From assembly GCA_035399845.1 (NCBI GenBank), contig DAOPJV010000016.1, positions 1 to 64,000 on the forward strand: DNA of 64,000 nucleotides, in the 5' to 3' direction. The stretch comes from ECT2AJA-110-A sp035399845 (GTDB taxonomy: Bacteria > Planctomycetota > Phycisphaerae > UBA1845 > UTPLA1). Below are positions 49,693 through 58,477 of the stretch, piece after piece. The notes beneath the pieces are model-generated. The model made no database searches, was not told the origin of the DNA, and saw only the letters and a list, made by a program, of their open reading frames with translations. A program made the translations under genes and the position numbers. The number at the start of each line of letters is the position of its first letter. Within the stretch, counting starts at the first letter, position 1.

Positions 49693-51450
49693 ATGAATTC
49701 ACGACATCGACACAGACGTATGCCTCGTGTTGTCCGGGCTTCTGCCATGAGCGTCGTGTTGCTTGCATTGGGACTGGCTTTTCAGATCGATGCCGACGCT
49801 CAGTCTCCGGACGAGCATGCCGTGGGCCAGATGCGAGAGGTCGATACCGCATCGCTTCGGTTTGACTTCCGTACGCAATCAACTGGGGACTCGGACCTTC
49901 TCGAGCGTGGGCGAACGCTCTTCGCAACACAGTGTGCCATTTGTCATGGTGAGAACGGCGATGGCGCCGGCAAGTTTGCCTACCTTATGAACCCTCGGCC
50001 GCGCGATTTCACGAAGGGCAAGTTCAAGCTTTCCACGACGCAGAATCTGATTCCGAGTGACGAGGATCTGTTCCGCACCATCAGCAACGGCATGCCCGGA
50101 TCTGCCATGCCGCCCTGGTCGCATCTGCCGAAGGCGGACATCGACGCCTTGGTCGTCTTTGTGCGATCCGTTAATCGAGATGCCGCGAGAATCAAGCTCG
50201 ATGCATGGGTCGCTGACGGCACCATTGAAGCATCGGAATTGTCGAACGCGCTTGCGAGGGCAACGACGCCCGGGCCGGCAATCGTGGTCCCGCCGGAGCC
50301 GCCGTTTGACGAAATTCGCTGGTTTCGTGGTCGCCGCCTGTACCTGGAAAATTGTGCCGCCTGTCACGGCGCTGATGGCGAACCTATCGCCGAAGCGGTC
50401 AAGGAAGACGACGAAGGGTTCCCGGTCCCGCCACGTTCCTTCGTCCAGGGCATATTCAAGGGCGGATCTCAGGGGCATCAGCTATATGCCCGCATCCTCA
50501 AAGGGATGAATGGATCGCCGATGCCCGCGTCAGAGGGCGCGTACACTGACGACGAGGTCTGGGACATCATTCATTACACCCAATCCCTGATGCGCCAAGG
50601 CGCACAGGAGCGGGCTCAGCTCAAGCAGGGAACGATCGTGGCGGCGCGCCTGAGCGGCGCGTTGCCGGCAAGTCCGATGGACGACGTTTGGTCCCGGGCG
50701 CGGCCGGTTTACGTAGGTCTGACGCCGCTTTGGTGGGAGGACAACCGGATTGAAGGCCTGATCGTTCAGGCGATTCACAACAGCGACGAACTGGCTATCC
50801 GCCTGGCGTGGCTCGATCCGTCGCGCGATGACTCCGCGGTGCGTCAAAGCGAATTCCGCGACGCAGTCGCCATTCAGTTCTCGATGTCGAGTGATCCGCC
50901 GTTCTACATGGGGAGTAGCGGTCCCGGCGGCGGCGTCAATATCTGGATGTGGAAGGCGGATCGGGAGACCAATATCGAAAAAGGCTATCAGGATGTGGAT
51001 GCCGCCTTCCCGGACAGAGCCGTCGATTTCTACCCCGAGCAGGACTATCGCCCCAAGGACATGACGGAAACAGAGTGGCCGCATGAGTTAATCACCAAGC
51101 ATGCGTCGCTCTTCATCACGGCTTGGGGGGCGGGAAATCTCGTTGCCGATCCTACGCTTAAGACGCCGGTCGAGTGCCTCGTGGCAAATGGTCCGGGGAC
51201 CTTGAATGGAAAACCGGCCGCTGTCCAGATCGTCAGGGGACAGGCTGTTTACGAACGCGGCCTATGGTATGTACAGCTGCAGCGGCGCATGGAACTCCCA
51301 CACGATCAGGAACATGACTGCGCGGCTGATGAACGCGAGTTCGCTCCCGGCGACTATCTGCCAGTCTCTTTCGCCGTTTGGAACGGAAGCGCCGGCGATC
51401 GCGACGGAAAGAAGAACATCAGCATCTGGCAGAAACTGGTGATCGAGTAA
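49693..51450 (+). CDS. Dihaem cytochrome c fused to an ethylbenzene-dehydrogenase-like haem-b gamma subunit (NxrC-like)
   Basis: 585 residues from the ATG at 49693, with GGAGG 9 nt upstream; ATGGAG/CTCCAT (49677-49694) can pair over the ribosome site and start. The signal peptide is ~1-38. Two c-type domains follow: haem 1 CAICH (81-85) with a Met ligand in GMPGSAMPPW, and haem 2 CAACH (221-225) with GMNGSPMPAS. From ~310 onward a beta-sandwich domain of the EBDH-gamma/NxrC type (haem-b binding) contains VNIWMWKADRETNIE, PDRAVDFYPEQDY and EYLPVSFAVWNG-like SFAVWNGSAGDRDGKKN. Type II DMSO-reductase enzymes use a separate gamma subunit; here it is joined to two cytochrome domains that would carry electrons onward to the periplasm. 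Confidence 0.88.
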   Translation: MNSRHRHRRMPRVVRASAMSVVLLALGLAFQIDADAQSPDEHAVGQMREVDTASLRFDFRTQSTGDSDLLERGRTLFATQCAICHGENGDGAGKFAYLMNPRPRDFTKGKFKLSTTQNLIPSDEDLFRTISNGMPGSAMPPWSHLPKADIDALVVFVRSVNRDAARIKLDAWVADGTIEASELSNALARATTPGPAIVVPPEPPFDEIRWFRGRRLYLENCAACHGADGEPIAEAVKEDDEGFPVPPRSFVQGIFKGGSQGHQLYARILKGMNGSPMPASEGAYTDDEVWDIIHYTQSLMRQGAQERAQLKQGTIVAARLSGALPASPMDDVWSRARPVYVGLTPLWWEDNRIEGLIVQAIHNSDELAIRLAWLDPSRDDSAVRQSEFRDAVAIQFSMSSDPPFYMGSSGPGGGVNIWMWKADRETNIEKGYQDVDAAFPDRAVDFYPEQDYRPKDMTETEWPHELITKHASLFITAWGAGNLVADPTLKTPVECLVANGPGTLNGKPAAVQIVRGQAVYERGLWYVQLQRRMELPHDQEHDCAADEREFAPGDYLPVSFAVWNGSAGDRDGKKNISIWQKLVIE

Positions 51451-51499
51451 TCGCCCATTCACCGCGCGTTCCGCGCACCAGAGACATGAGGATCCGATC

Positions 51500-54400
51500 A
51501 TGGCGATCAATCCGGATGGAATATCGAGACGCCGTTTCCTGAAGACGACTGGCATTGCGATCGGCGCTGCGTCGGGGCTCGGCTGGCCGCTGAAGTCGCT
51601 GGCATTCCGTGGCGATATCGCCAATCCACTCGCGTTCTACCCTGACCGCGGATGGGAGAAGATCTACCGTGACCAATACCGTTATGACGGTCGCTTTACG
51701 TGGGTATGCTCGCCGAACGATACGCACGCCTGTCGGGTACAAGCCTATACGCGGAACGGCGTCATCATCCGCATGGGATCGCAGTACGACTACCAGACCT
51801 ACGGCGACATCTACGGCAACAAAGCAACGCCCAACTGGAATCCCCGGCAGTGTGCCAAGGGTTACACGTATCACCGATTGATATACGGTCCTTATCGACT
51901 AAAGCATCCAATCATTCGCAAGGGCTGGAAGGAATGGGCCGACGCCGGTTTCCCCGACCTCGATGTCAATGACAACCGATCGAAGTACAAGTTCGACAGT
52001 CGCGGAACCGACGAGCATGTGCGCATCGCGTGGGATGACGTGTTTCGCTATATCGGCAAGGCGTATGTCGCCGTGGCTCGGCGCTACAGCGGTGAAGCCG
52101 GGGCGGAGAAACTGCGCGCCCAGGGCTATCCGGAGGAAATGATCGAGGAAATGGGCGGTGCCGGCACCCGCACCTTCAAGATGCGCGGGGGCATGGGACT
52201 GCTGGGCGTCATCGGCAAGTACGGCATGTACCGGCTGAACAACTCGATGGCGCTGCTGGATTCCCATGTTCGCGGCGTCGGGCCGGACGAGGCGCGCGGC
52301 GGTCGCAACTGGAGCAACTACACGTGGCACGGCGATCAGACGCCCGGCCAGCCCTGGGTCCACGGTCTTCAGAACAGCGACTGCGATTTCAACGACCTGC
52401 GGTTCAGTAAGCTAATCATCATGAACGGCAAGAATCTCGTGGAGAACAAACTCACGGATTCGCACTGGTTCATCGAGTGCATGGAGCGCGGCGGTCGTAT
52501 CGTCGTCATCGCACCGGAATATGGCGCGCCGAGCACCAAGGCCGACTATTGGATTCCGATTCGTCCGCAGACGGATGCGGCACTGTGGCTGGGCGTCACG
52601 CGCTGCATGATCGACAACAAGTGGTACGACGAATCATTCCTGACGCAGTACACGGATTTCCCGTTGCTGGTTCGGACGGATACATTGAACCGATTGCGGG
52701 CGGAAGACGTTTTCCCGGGCTATCAGAGCAAGCTTTCGAAGGACGGGCCGAGCTACAAGGTACAGGGTCTTACCGACGAGCAGCATGAGAAGATCGGTGA
52801 TCGCGTCGTCTGGGATGCGAAGACGAATAAGCCCGTCGCCGTCACGCGTGACGATCTTGGTAAACGCCTCACGCGGAAAGGGATCAGGGCGGCACTCGAC
52901 GGCACGTGGAAGGTCAAACTCACGGACGGATCGGAAGTCGAAGTCAAGACGCTCTGGACAATGTATCGCGTGCATCTCAAGGATTACGATCTCGATTCGG
53001 TCGCCGAGATCACCCATTCGCCCAAGGAACTCATCGAGCGCATGGCGCGCGATATCTGGGAAACAACGCAGGATGGCGGACCTGTCGCGATCCACCAGGG
53101 CGAGGGCATCAATCACTGGTTCCATGCGACCGAAGCCAACCGCGCGGCGTATCTGCCAATCATGTTGACGGGCAACATCGGCAAGAAGGGAACCGGCGTC
53201 CACGGCTGGGCCGGCAACTACAAGGCGGCATTGTTCCAGGGCAGCAAGATCACGGGCCCCGGGTTCAAGGGTTGGGTCGGCGAGGACCCGTTCGCGCCCA
53301 ACCTCGACATGACGGCGCACGGTCGCGACGTCAAGGTTCGATTGTGCTGCAAGGGCGAGGAACCGGCGTACTGGAATCACGGCGATCGTCCGCTCATCGT
53401 CGACACGCCGAAGGCCGGGCGCAAAGTGTTCACGGGGCAGACGCACATGCCCACACCTACCAAGACGTTGCACTTCAACAACGTCAATCTCTTTAACAAC
53501 GCCAAACACGCCTACGACATGTTCAAGAATGTCAATCCGATGATCGAGATGATCATCTCGCAGGACATCGTCATGACGGCGTCGGTGCAGTATGCCGACA
53601 TCGGGCTGCCGGCGAACAGTTGGGTCGAGTTCCAGGATCTGGAAATCACGGCGTCCTGTTCCAATCCGTTCCTGCAGATATGGAAGGGGGGAATCAAGCC
53701 GGTATTCGACTCCAAGGACGACCTGACGATTCTTGCGAACGTCGCGAAGGCCGTCGGCACGGAAATCGGCGATTCCCGTTTCCATGACTACTTCAAGTTC
53801 GAACATGAGAATCAGCGAAGTATCTACATTCAGCGGCTGCTCGATACCTGCACGACGACCGTCGGTTACAAGCTCAGCGATATCATGGCCGGCAAGTATG
53901 GTCCGCCGGGGGCGGCGCTGATGCTGTTTCGCACCTATCCGCGGATTCCGTTCTGGGAACAGGTTCACGACGACGAACCGTTCCACACGGATACGGGGCG
54001 GATTCACGCCTACACCGACGTTCCGGAGGCGATCGAATACGGCGAGAACTTCATCGTGCATCGCGAAGGTCCGGAGGCGACGCCGTATCTGCCGAACGTG
54101 ATCGTGTCGACCAACCCGTACGTGCGACCCGAAGATTACGGAATCCCGGCCGACGCGGAGCACTGGGACGAGCGAACCGTGCGAAACGTCAAGATGGGCT
54201 GGCCGGACGTTCGACGATCGAGCAACTTCCTCTGGGAGCGGGGCTTTAAGTACTACTGCCTGACGCCCAAGACCCGCCATCGCGTGCATTCGCAGTGGAG
54301 CAACGTTGACTGGCACCAGATTTTCGACAGCAATTTCGGTGATCCCCATCGTATGGACCGGCGAGCGCCATACGTCGGGGAGCACCAATTGCACATCAAT

Positions 54401-55000
54401 CCGCAGGCCGCGAAAGACCAGGGCATTAATGACGGCGACTACGTATATGTCGACGCCAACCCCGCCGATCGTCCCTATCGCGGCGCCCGACCCGACGATC
54501 CGTTCTACAAAGTCGCCCGACTGATGCTGCGAGCGATTTACAACCCGGCCTATCCCTACAACGTCGTGATGATGAAGCACGCGCCGTACATCGCGACCGA
54601 AAAGAGCGTGAAGGCGCATGAAACTCGCAAGGACGGTCGCGCGCTATCAGATGACGGCTACCAGGCCAACCTGCGCTACGGTTCTCAGCAAAGCGTGACG
54701 CGCAACTGGCACATGCCGATGCACCAGACCGACACGCTGTTCCACAAGACCAAGGCATACATGGGGTTCATCTTCGGCGGCGAGGCGGACAATCACGCCG
54801 TGAACACCGTGCCCAAGGAAACGCTGGTTCGCGTCGTGAAGGCCGAAGACGGCGGTTTGGGCGGAAAGGGAATCTGGGCGCCTGCGACGACTGGATTGTC
54901 CCCTGCCAACGAAAATGACGTCATGCAGCGCTATCTGGCCGGTGGATTCGTCGGCGGTTACGGCGCTGGCAAAGATGAAGTCATCATCGACGAGTTCTAG
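51500..55000 (+). CDS. nxrA: Nitrite oxidoreductase / periplasmic nitrate reductase molybdenum subunit (NxrA-like)
   Basis: 1166 residues with a Tat signal, S9-R-R-R-F-L-K, and a hydrophobic helix, so it is exported folded. FS0 site: C70-x3-D74-x3-C78...C118, with Asp where NarG has Cys. The Mo ligand is probably Asp296 in CDFND (aligned by eye with Asp222 of NarG). Long blocks such as TWHGDQTPGQPWVHG and RFSKLIIMNGKNLVENK match NxrA of Nitrospira and anammox bacteria and related type II DMSO-reductase enzymes. It converts nitrite to nitrate or the reverse, with two electrons. Sequence alone does not show the physiological direction. It follows the fused cytochrome gene by 49 bp. Confidence 0.9.
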   Translation: MAINPDGISRRRFLKTTGIAIGAASGLGWPLKSLAFRGDIANPLAFYPDRGWEKIYRDQYRYDGRFTWVCSPNDTHACRVQAYTRNGVIIRMGSQYDYQTYGDIYGNKATPNWNPRQCAKGYTYHRLIYGPYRLKHPIIRKGWKEWADAGFPDLDVNDNRSKYKFDSRGTDEHVRIAWDDVFRYIGKAYVAVARRYSGEAGAEKLRAQGYPEEMIEEMGGAGTRTFKMRGGMGLLGVIGKYGMYRLNNSMALLDSHVRGVGPDEARGGRNWSNYTWHGDQTPGQPWVHGLQNSDCDFNDLRFSKLIIMNGKNLVENKLTDSHWFIECMERGGRIVVIAPEYGAPSTKADYWIPIRPQTDAALWLGVTRCMIDNKWYDESFLTQYTDFPLLVRTDTLNRLRAEDVFPGYQSKLSKDGPSYKVQGLTDEQHEKIGDRVVWDAKTNKPVAVTRDDLGKRLTRKGIRAALDGTWKVKLTDGSEVEVKTLWTMYRVHLKDYDLDSVAEITHSPKELIERMARDIWETTQDGGPVAIHQGEGINHWFHATEANRAAYLPIMLTGNIGKKGTGVHGWAGNYKAALFQGSKITGPGFKGWVGEDPFAPNLDMTAHGRDVKVRLCCKGEEPAYWNHGDRPLIVDTPKAGRKVFTGQTHMPTPTKTLHFNNVNLFNNAKHAYDMFKNVNPMIEMIISQDIVMTASVQYADIGLPANSWVEFQDLEITASCSNPFLQIWKGGIKPVFDSKDDLTILANVAKAVGTEIGDSRFHDYFKFEHENQRSIYIQRLLDTCTTTVGYKLSDIMAGKYGPPGAALMLFRTYPRIPFWEQVHDDEPFHTDTGRIHAYTDVPEAIEYGENFIVHREGPEATPYLPNVIVSTNPYVRPEDYGIPADAEHWDERTVRNVKMGWPDVRRSSNFLWERGFKYYCLTPKTRHRVHSQWSNVDWHQIFDSNFGDPHRMDRRAPYVGEHQLHINPQAAKDQGINDGDYVYVDANPADRPYRGARPDDPFYKVARLMLRAIYNPAYPYNVVMMKHAPYIATEKSVKAHETRKDGRALSDDGYQANLRYGSQQSVTRNWHMPMHQTDTLFHKTKAYMGFIFGGEADNHAVNTVPKETLVRVVKAEDGGLGGKGIWAPATTGLSPANENDVMQRYLAGGFVGGYGAGKDEVIIDEF

Positions 55001-55008
55001 GAGCGATC

Positions 55009-55338
55009 ATGCCCTATCAAGATCCAGATCCGACGGACCCCATGACACTACATGGCGTGGAAGTCGAGGCCCGGGGCGAGGAAGCCATGGTTGATATGGC
55101 CGTGTGCTTTATCGAGGAGTACGCCCGAGCCGGCTTCGACGCTGATCGCATCATGCGCATGTTTCACACGCAGAGCTACGCTGGACCGGCACTGGCGTTG
55201 CGGACGCTTGGCGAGCGACGCATTCGGGAATTGATCGCCGACGAGATTGCGATTCGCGGATCGCGGCGACTCGGCAGGGAACGACTTGCGACGACGTCCG
55301 CGGGAATTGAATTGCCCGTCCTCGAGACAGGCGGCTGA
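55009..55338 (+). CDS. Small protein of the NXR operon (109 aa)
   Basis: 109 residues from the ATG at 55009, with AGGAG 5 nt upstream. Predicted helical, with EEAMVDMAVCFIEEYARAGFDAD and IMRMFHTQSYAGPALALRTLGERRIRELIADE. It sits between nxrA (8 bp before) and nxrB (23 bp after), so it is very likely translated with them. No domain, signal or metal motif. It may be an assembly factor or a small subunit. I do not recognise a family. Confidence 0.65.
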   Translation: MPYQDPDPTDPMTLHGVEVEARGEEAMVDMAVCFIEEYARAGFDADRIMRMFHTQSYAGPALALRTLGERRIRELIADEIAIRGSRRLGRERLATTSAGIELPVLETGG

Positions 55339-55361
55339 TCCCCGGCCACAGGAGAACTGAC

Positions 55362-56639
55362 ATGCCTTCAGTATACAACTGGCAGCTCGGACGGCAGATG
55401 CGTTATCCCTACGAGGAGGCGGCTCCCAAGGAGCAGTTCGCGTTCGTCATCAACATCAACCGCTGCATCGGTTGCCAGACCTGCACGATGGCCTGCAAGA
55501 GCACCTGGACCTTCGCCAAGGGCCAGGAGCACATGTGGTGGACCAACGTCGAGACCAAGCCCTATGGCGGCTACCCGCAACATTGGGACGTCAAGGTTCT
55601 CGACAAGCTCGAACAGGCCAACCCCGGCGAGCAACGCTGGAGTGGAACTCCGAACGGCGATACGTCGAAACCCTACGGCCAGTTCGACGGAAGGGGCATC
55701 TTCGAGGTGCCGCATGCCGTCGCGCGGGGCAGCCAGCCGAATCAGGTGCTTGGATATCTGCCGACGGACGAGGAATGGCGCTTTCCCAACATCTACGAAG
55801 ACACGCCGCAGCACGGTCAGTCGAAGCCGATGGACTTCGGCAAGGGTGAAGACATCAAGGGCGATACCAAGCACAAAGCCTGGTTCTTCTATCTTGCACG
55901 ACTGTGCAATCACTGCTCCTACCCGGCGTGCCTGGCTGCCTGTCCGCGCAATGCGATTTACAAACGCCCGGAAGACGGGATTGTGCTTATCGATCAAAAG
56001 GAGTGCCGCGGCTATCGCAAGTGCGTCGAGGCGTGTCCCTACAAGAAATCCCTGTATCGAGGAACGACCCGCACAAGCGAGAAATGCATCGCGTGCTATC
56101 CGCGCGTGGAAGGGAAGGATCCCGAATCCGACGGCGCGCCGATGGAAACGCGATGCATGGCCGCGTGCATTGGTCAGGTCCGCATGCAGGGGCTTGTGAA
56201 GGTCAACAAGGACAACACGTGGACCGACGATCGATACAACCCGCTCTACTACCTGGTGCACGTCGCCAAAGTGGCGCTGCCGCTTTATCCGCAGTTCGGA
56301 ACGGAGCCGAACGGTTACTACATTCCGCCGCGGTGGGTACCGCTGCCGTACCTGCGGCAGATGTTCGGGCCGGGCGTCGAGCAGGCCGTGGAGCGCTATC
56401 GCTATCCCGATCGTGAACTTCTCGCCGTCCTGCAGTTGTTTCGGCGGTCGAACCAGATCATCTCGCGCTACGAACTTCAGGAAGGCCCCAAGGTCTATGA
56501 AACGACGCGAAGCGGTCGCAGGTTCGAAATGTATAACGATACCGTGATCGCGTTCAACAAGAAGGGTAAAGAGATTTTCCGCACGCAGGTCGAAGAGCCC
56601 GTGCACGTTCGACCGGCTGCCCACGCGAACACCATCTGA
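55362..56639 (+). CDS. nxrB: Nitrite oxidoreductase / nitrate reductase iron-sulfur subunit (NxrB-like)
   Basis: 425 residues. Ferredoxin-type sets: C35-x2-C38-x2-C41-x3-C45 in CIGCQTCTMACKSTW; C182/C185/C190/C194 in CNHCSYPACLAACPRNA; C215/C221/C225 in CRGYRKCVEACPYKK with Tyr near the [3Fe-4S] site; and C242/C245/C265/C269. TKPYGGYPQHWDV, ALPLYPQFGTEPNGYYIPPRW and ELLAVLQLFRRSNQ are closely similar to NxrB of Nitrospira as I recall it. It carries electrons from the molybdenum subunit to the haem subunit. It has no signal peptide and is presumably co-exported with NxrA by Tat. Confidence 0.92.
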   Translation: MPSVYNWQLGRQMRYPYEEAAPKEQFAFVININRCIGCQTCTMACKSTWTFAKGQEHMWWTNVETKPYGGYPQHWDVKVLDKLEQANPGEQRWSGTPNGDTSKPYGQFDGRGIFEVPHAVARGSQPNQVLGYLPTDEEWRFPNIYEDTPQHGQSKPMDFGKGEDIKGDTKHKAWFFYLARLCNHCSYPACLAACPRNAIYKRPEDGIVLIDQKECRGYRKCVEACPYKKSLYRGTTRTSEKCIACYPRVEGKDPESDGAPMETRCMAACIGQVRMQGLVKVNKDNTWTDDRYNPLYYLVHVAKVALPLYPQFGTEPNGYYIPPRWVPLPYLRQMFGPGVEQAVERYRYPDRELLAVLQLFRRSNQIISRYELQEGPKVYETTRSGRRFEMYNDTVIAFNKKGKEIFRTQVEEPVHVRPAAHANTI

Positions 56640-56657
56640 CGGCTTCGGAGCGACGTC

Positions 56658-57473
56658 ATGATCACAAATAGTCAGACGCTTGACGATCGAAACACGGCAT
56701 CGGCACGCTGTGCCGCCTACGGTCTGATCGCACACGGCTTTCGATACCCGGATGAAGTCTGGTATTCGGCCCTTGAGGACACCGCTCACTGGCGCGACTG
56801 GCCCGAATGGCTGGGGCATTGCGATGAAGCCACGGGGCCGACCTTACGGGCGATGCAATCGTGGATATCGAGTCGCGACGCAGCCGCAGGAACGTCGCAA
56901 CTCCAGTCGGAATACGCTGTCGCTTTCGGTCACTCGGTGCGCGGCGCCTGTCCGCCATACGAGCTCGAGTATGGAACGGGCGAGATCATCCAACGGTCGT
57001 CGGACCTGGCTGACACCAGCGGTTTCTACGCCGCCTACGGCCTGGAGATGGCGGGCGCCGTCAGCGAACGGCCCGATCACGTCAGTGTCGAGGCGGAGTT
57101 TATGGCGGTGCTCTGTGCGAAAGAGGCACACGGCATTGAGCACGACATTTCGGAACTCGTCGACAGCGTGCGCTCAACGCAACGATGTTTTCTGCGCGAT
57201 CATCTCGCCGGCTGGCTCCCCGCGCTGCTGCGCCGCGTTCGCAAGGCGGGATTGAGCGACTTCTATTCAAATCTCGCCGATTTCGCCTCGGCGTTTTTGA
57301 CCAGCGAGTGCGCCCGGCTGGACGTGACGCTCGGTTCGCCGTACCTCGAATTGCGCCCGACAGATCCCACGGCGGAATCCACGCAGTCCTGCGGCGTGCC
57401 AGGCGAGTGCGCTCCGGCCGCAGGCGGGCGATTCACTCAGTTGAACGTCTCTGCACGAAAGGGCGCAGGCTAA
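56658..57473 (+). CDS. TorD/NarJ-family molybdoenzyme chaperone
   Basis: 271 residues. All-helical, with the family motif region SQLQSEYAVAFGHSVRGACPPYELEYG and the later VSVEAEFMAVLCAKEAHG. These chaperones bind the Tat signal and apo-enzyme while the Mo cofactor is inserted. The gene lies 18 bp after nxrB and 6 bp before the next gene. A Cys/Gly-rich C-terminus (ESTQSCGVPGECAPAAGG) is unusual but not interpretable. Confidence 0.85.
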   Translation: MITNSQTLDDRNTASARCAAYGLIAHGFRYPDEVWYSALEDTAHWRDWPEWLGHCDEATGPTLRAMQSWISSRDAAAGTSQLQSEYAVAFGHSVRGACPPYELEYGTGEIIQRSSDLADTSGFYAAYGLEMAGAVSERPDHVSVEAEFMAVLCAKEAHGIEHDISELVDSVRSTQRCFLRDHLAGWLPALLRRVRKAGLSDFYSNLADFASAFLTSECARLDVTLGSPYLELRPTDPTAESTQSCGVPGECAPAAGGRFTQLNVSARKGAG

Positions 57474-57479
57474 ACCGCG

Positions 57480-58448
57480 ATGATTCGACTTCAGTATCAT
57501 CCAGAGTTGATCGAGCAGGCAGTCAGGCTTGCCGTGCGCGATGACGACGCGCGGCAGAATGAACTGCATCAGGCGATTGATCCCATCTATCAGATCGAAG
57601 ATGTGGCGGAAAGGGAAAATCGGTTTGGGCAGGCCTTTGTCGAATGGTTCACGCGGTTGAGGCTGGACCGCTTCATTGACGAATCGCTTGCCAACTTTCC
57701 GCATCTCGTCCAGGGCGTCGCAGAGGGATTCGTGCGACCGGCCGCGCGGCGCAAATCGCAACGTGCCGATCTGTTTGTTCGGTCGGATGGCGATACTTCG
57801 CATACCTCGCTCGTGATCCAGTTGTGTCCCGAATTTCTCGTCGAGCCAGCCGGGATTCGTGATGCGCTGATGCGGGAGCTGCAGCACGTCGAAGACATGG
57901 TCGATCCGTCTTTCGGCTACGCACCCGAATCGATCGCCGGGTTTCCCTCGCAGCAGCAACTCGCGCGGGATCGCTATTGCGTATTGTGGGACATTCGCAT
58001 CGAACGGATTCTCGAAAGTCGGGGCCTCATCGAGCGCTGCCAGAGGTTGCGGCTGGCTCAGACCTTTCGACGGGCCTTCACGGTTGGCGGCAGGCCACCC
58101 GCGCCTGACGTATTCGAGCGCCTCTGGGAAGGCGAGACCGCCTCGCACGTGGATATTCTGCGCAAGGCGGGCGGATCGCTCGACTGGGTCTGGGATTCGA
58201 CACAGGATTCGGAATGTTGCACGACGAAATCATCCGGTTCGTTGTGTCCGATGTGTGGTTTCCCGACGTATGACTGGTTCGAACTCGACGCGTCGGCAGA
58301 CGCTTGGTTTGACGGCCGGGTACGCGAGCGGATCGGTGAATGGCGCCCGACCGACGGCATATGCCGTCAGTGCGCCGAGACGATTCTTTCCGAGCGAACA
58401 CGTTTTGGGCCGAATCGGGGTACTGAGACCGTTGGCTCAATCGGCTGA
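57480..58448 (+). CDS. Unknown NXR-operon protein with C-terminal zinc ribbon
   Basis: 322 residues starting 6 bp after the chaperone gene. No signal peptide or TM helix. The middle has a conserved-looking helix LMRELQHVEDMVDPSFGY with an R-E-L-x-H pattern that is reminiscent of, but not, HExxH. The end has a four-Cys zinc ribbon: CPMCGFPTYDW and ICRQCAETIL. It may help assemble or insert a cofactor into the NXR complex. I do not recognise the family and assign no function. Confidence 0.65.
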   Translation: MIRLQYHPELIEQAVRLAVRDDDARQNELHQAIDPIYQIEDVAERENRFGQAFVEWFTRLRLDRFIDESLANFPHLVQGVAEGFVRPAARRKSQRADLFVRSDGDTSHTSLVIQLCPEFLVEPAGIRDALMRELQHVEDMVDPSFGYAPESIAGFPSQQQLARDRYCVLWDIRIERILESRGLIERCQRLRLAQTFRRAFTVGGRPPAPDVFERLWEGETASHVDILRKAGGSLDWVWDSTQDSECCTTKSSGSLCPMCGFPTYDWFELDASADAWFDGRVRERIGEWRPTDGICRQCAETILSERTRFGPNRGTETVGSIG

Positions 58449-58477
58449 CAGGGTGATCGAAACACGAACTCTTCAAA

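Noticed and set aside
52634..54619. Minus-strand open frame of 661 codons
   Set aside because: Antisense to nxrA, whose motifs are clear; a GC-rich shadow.
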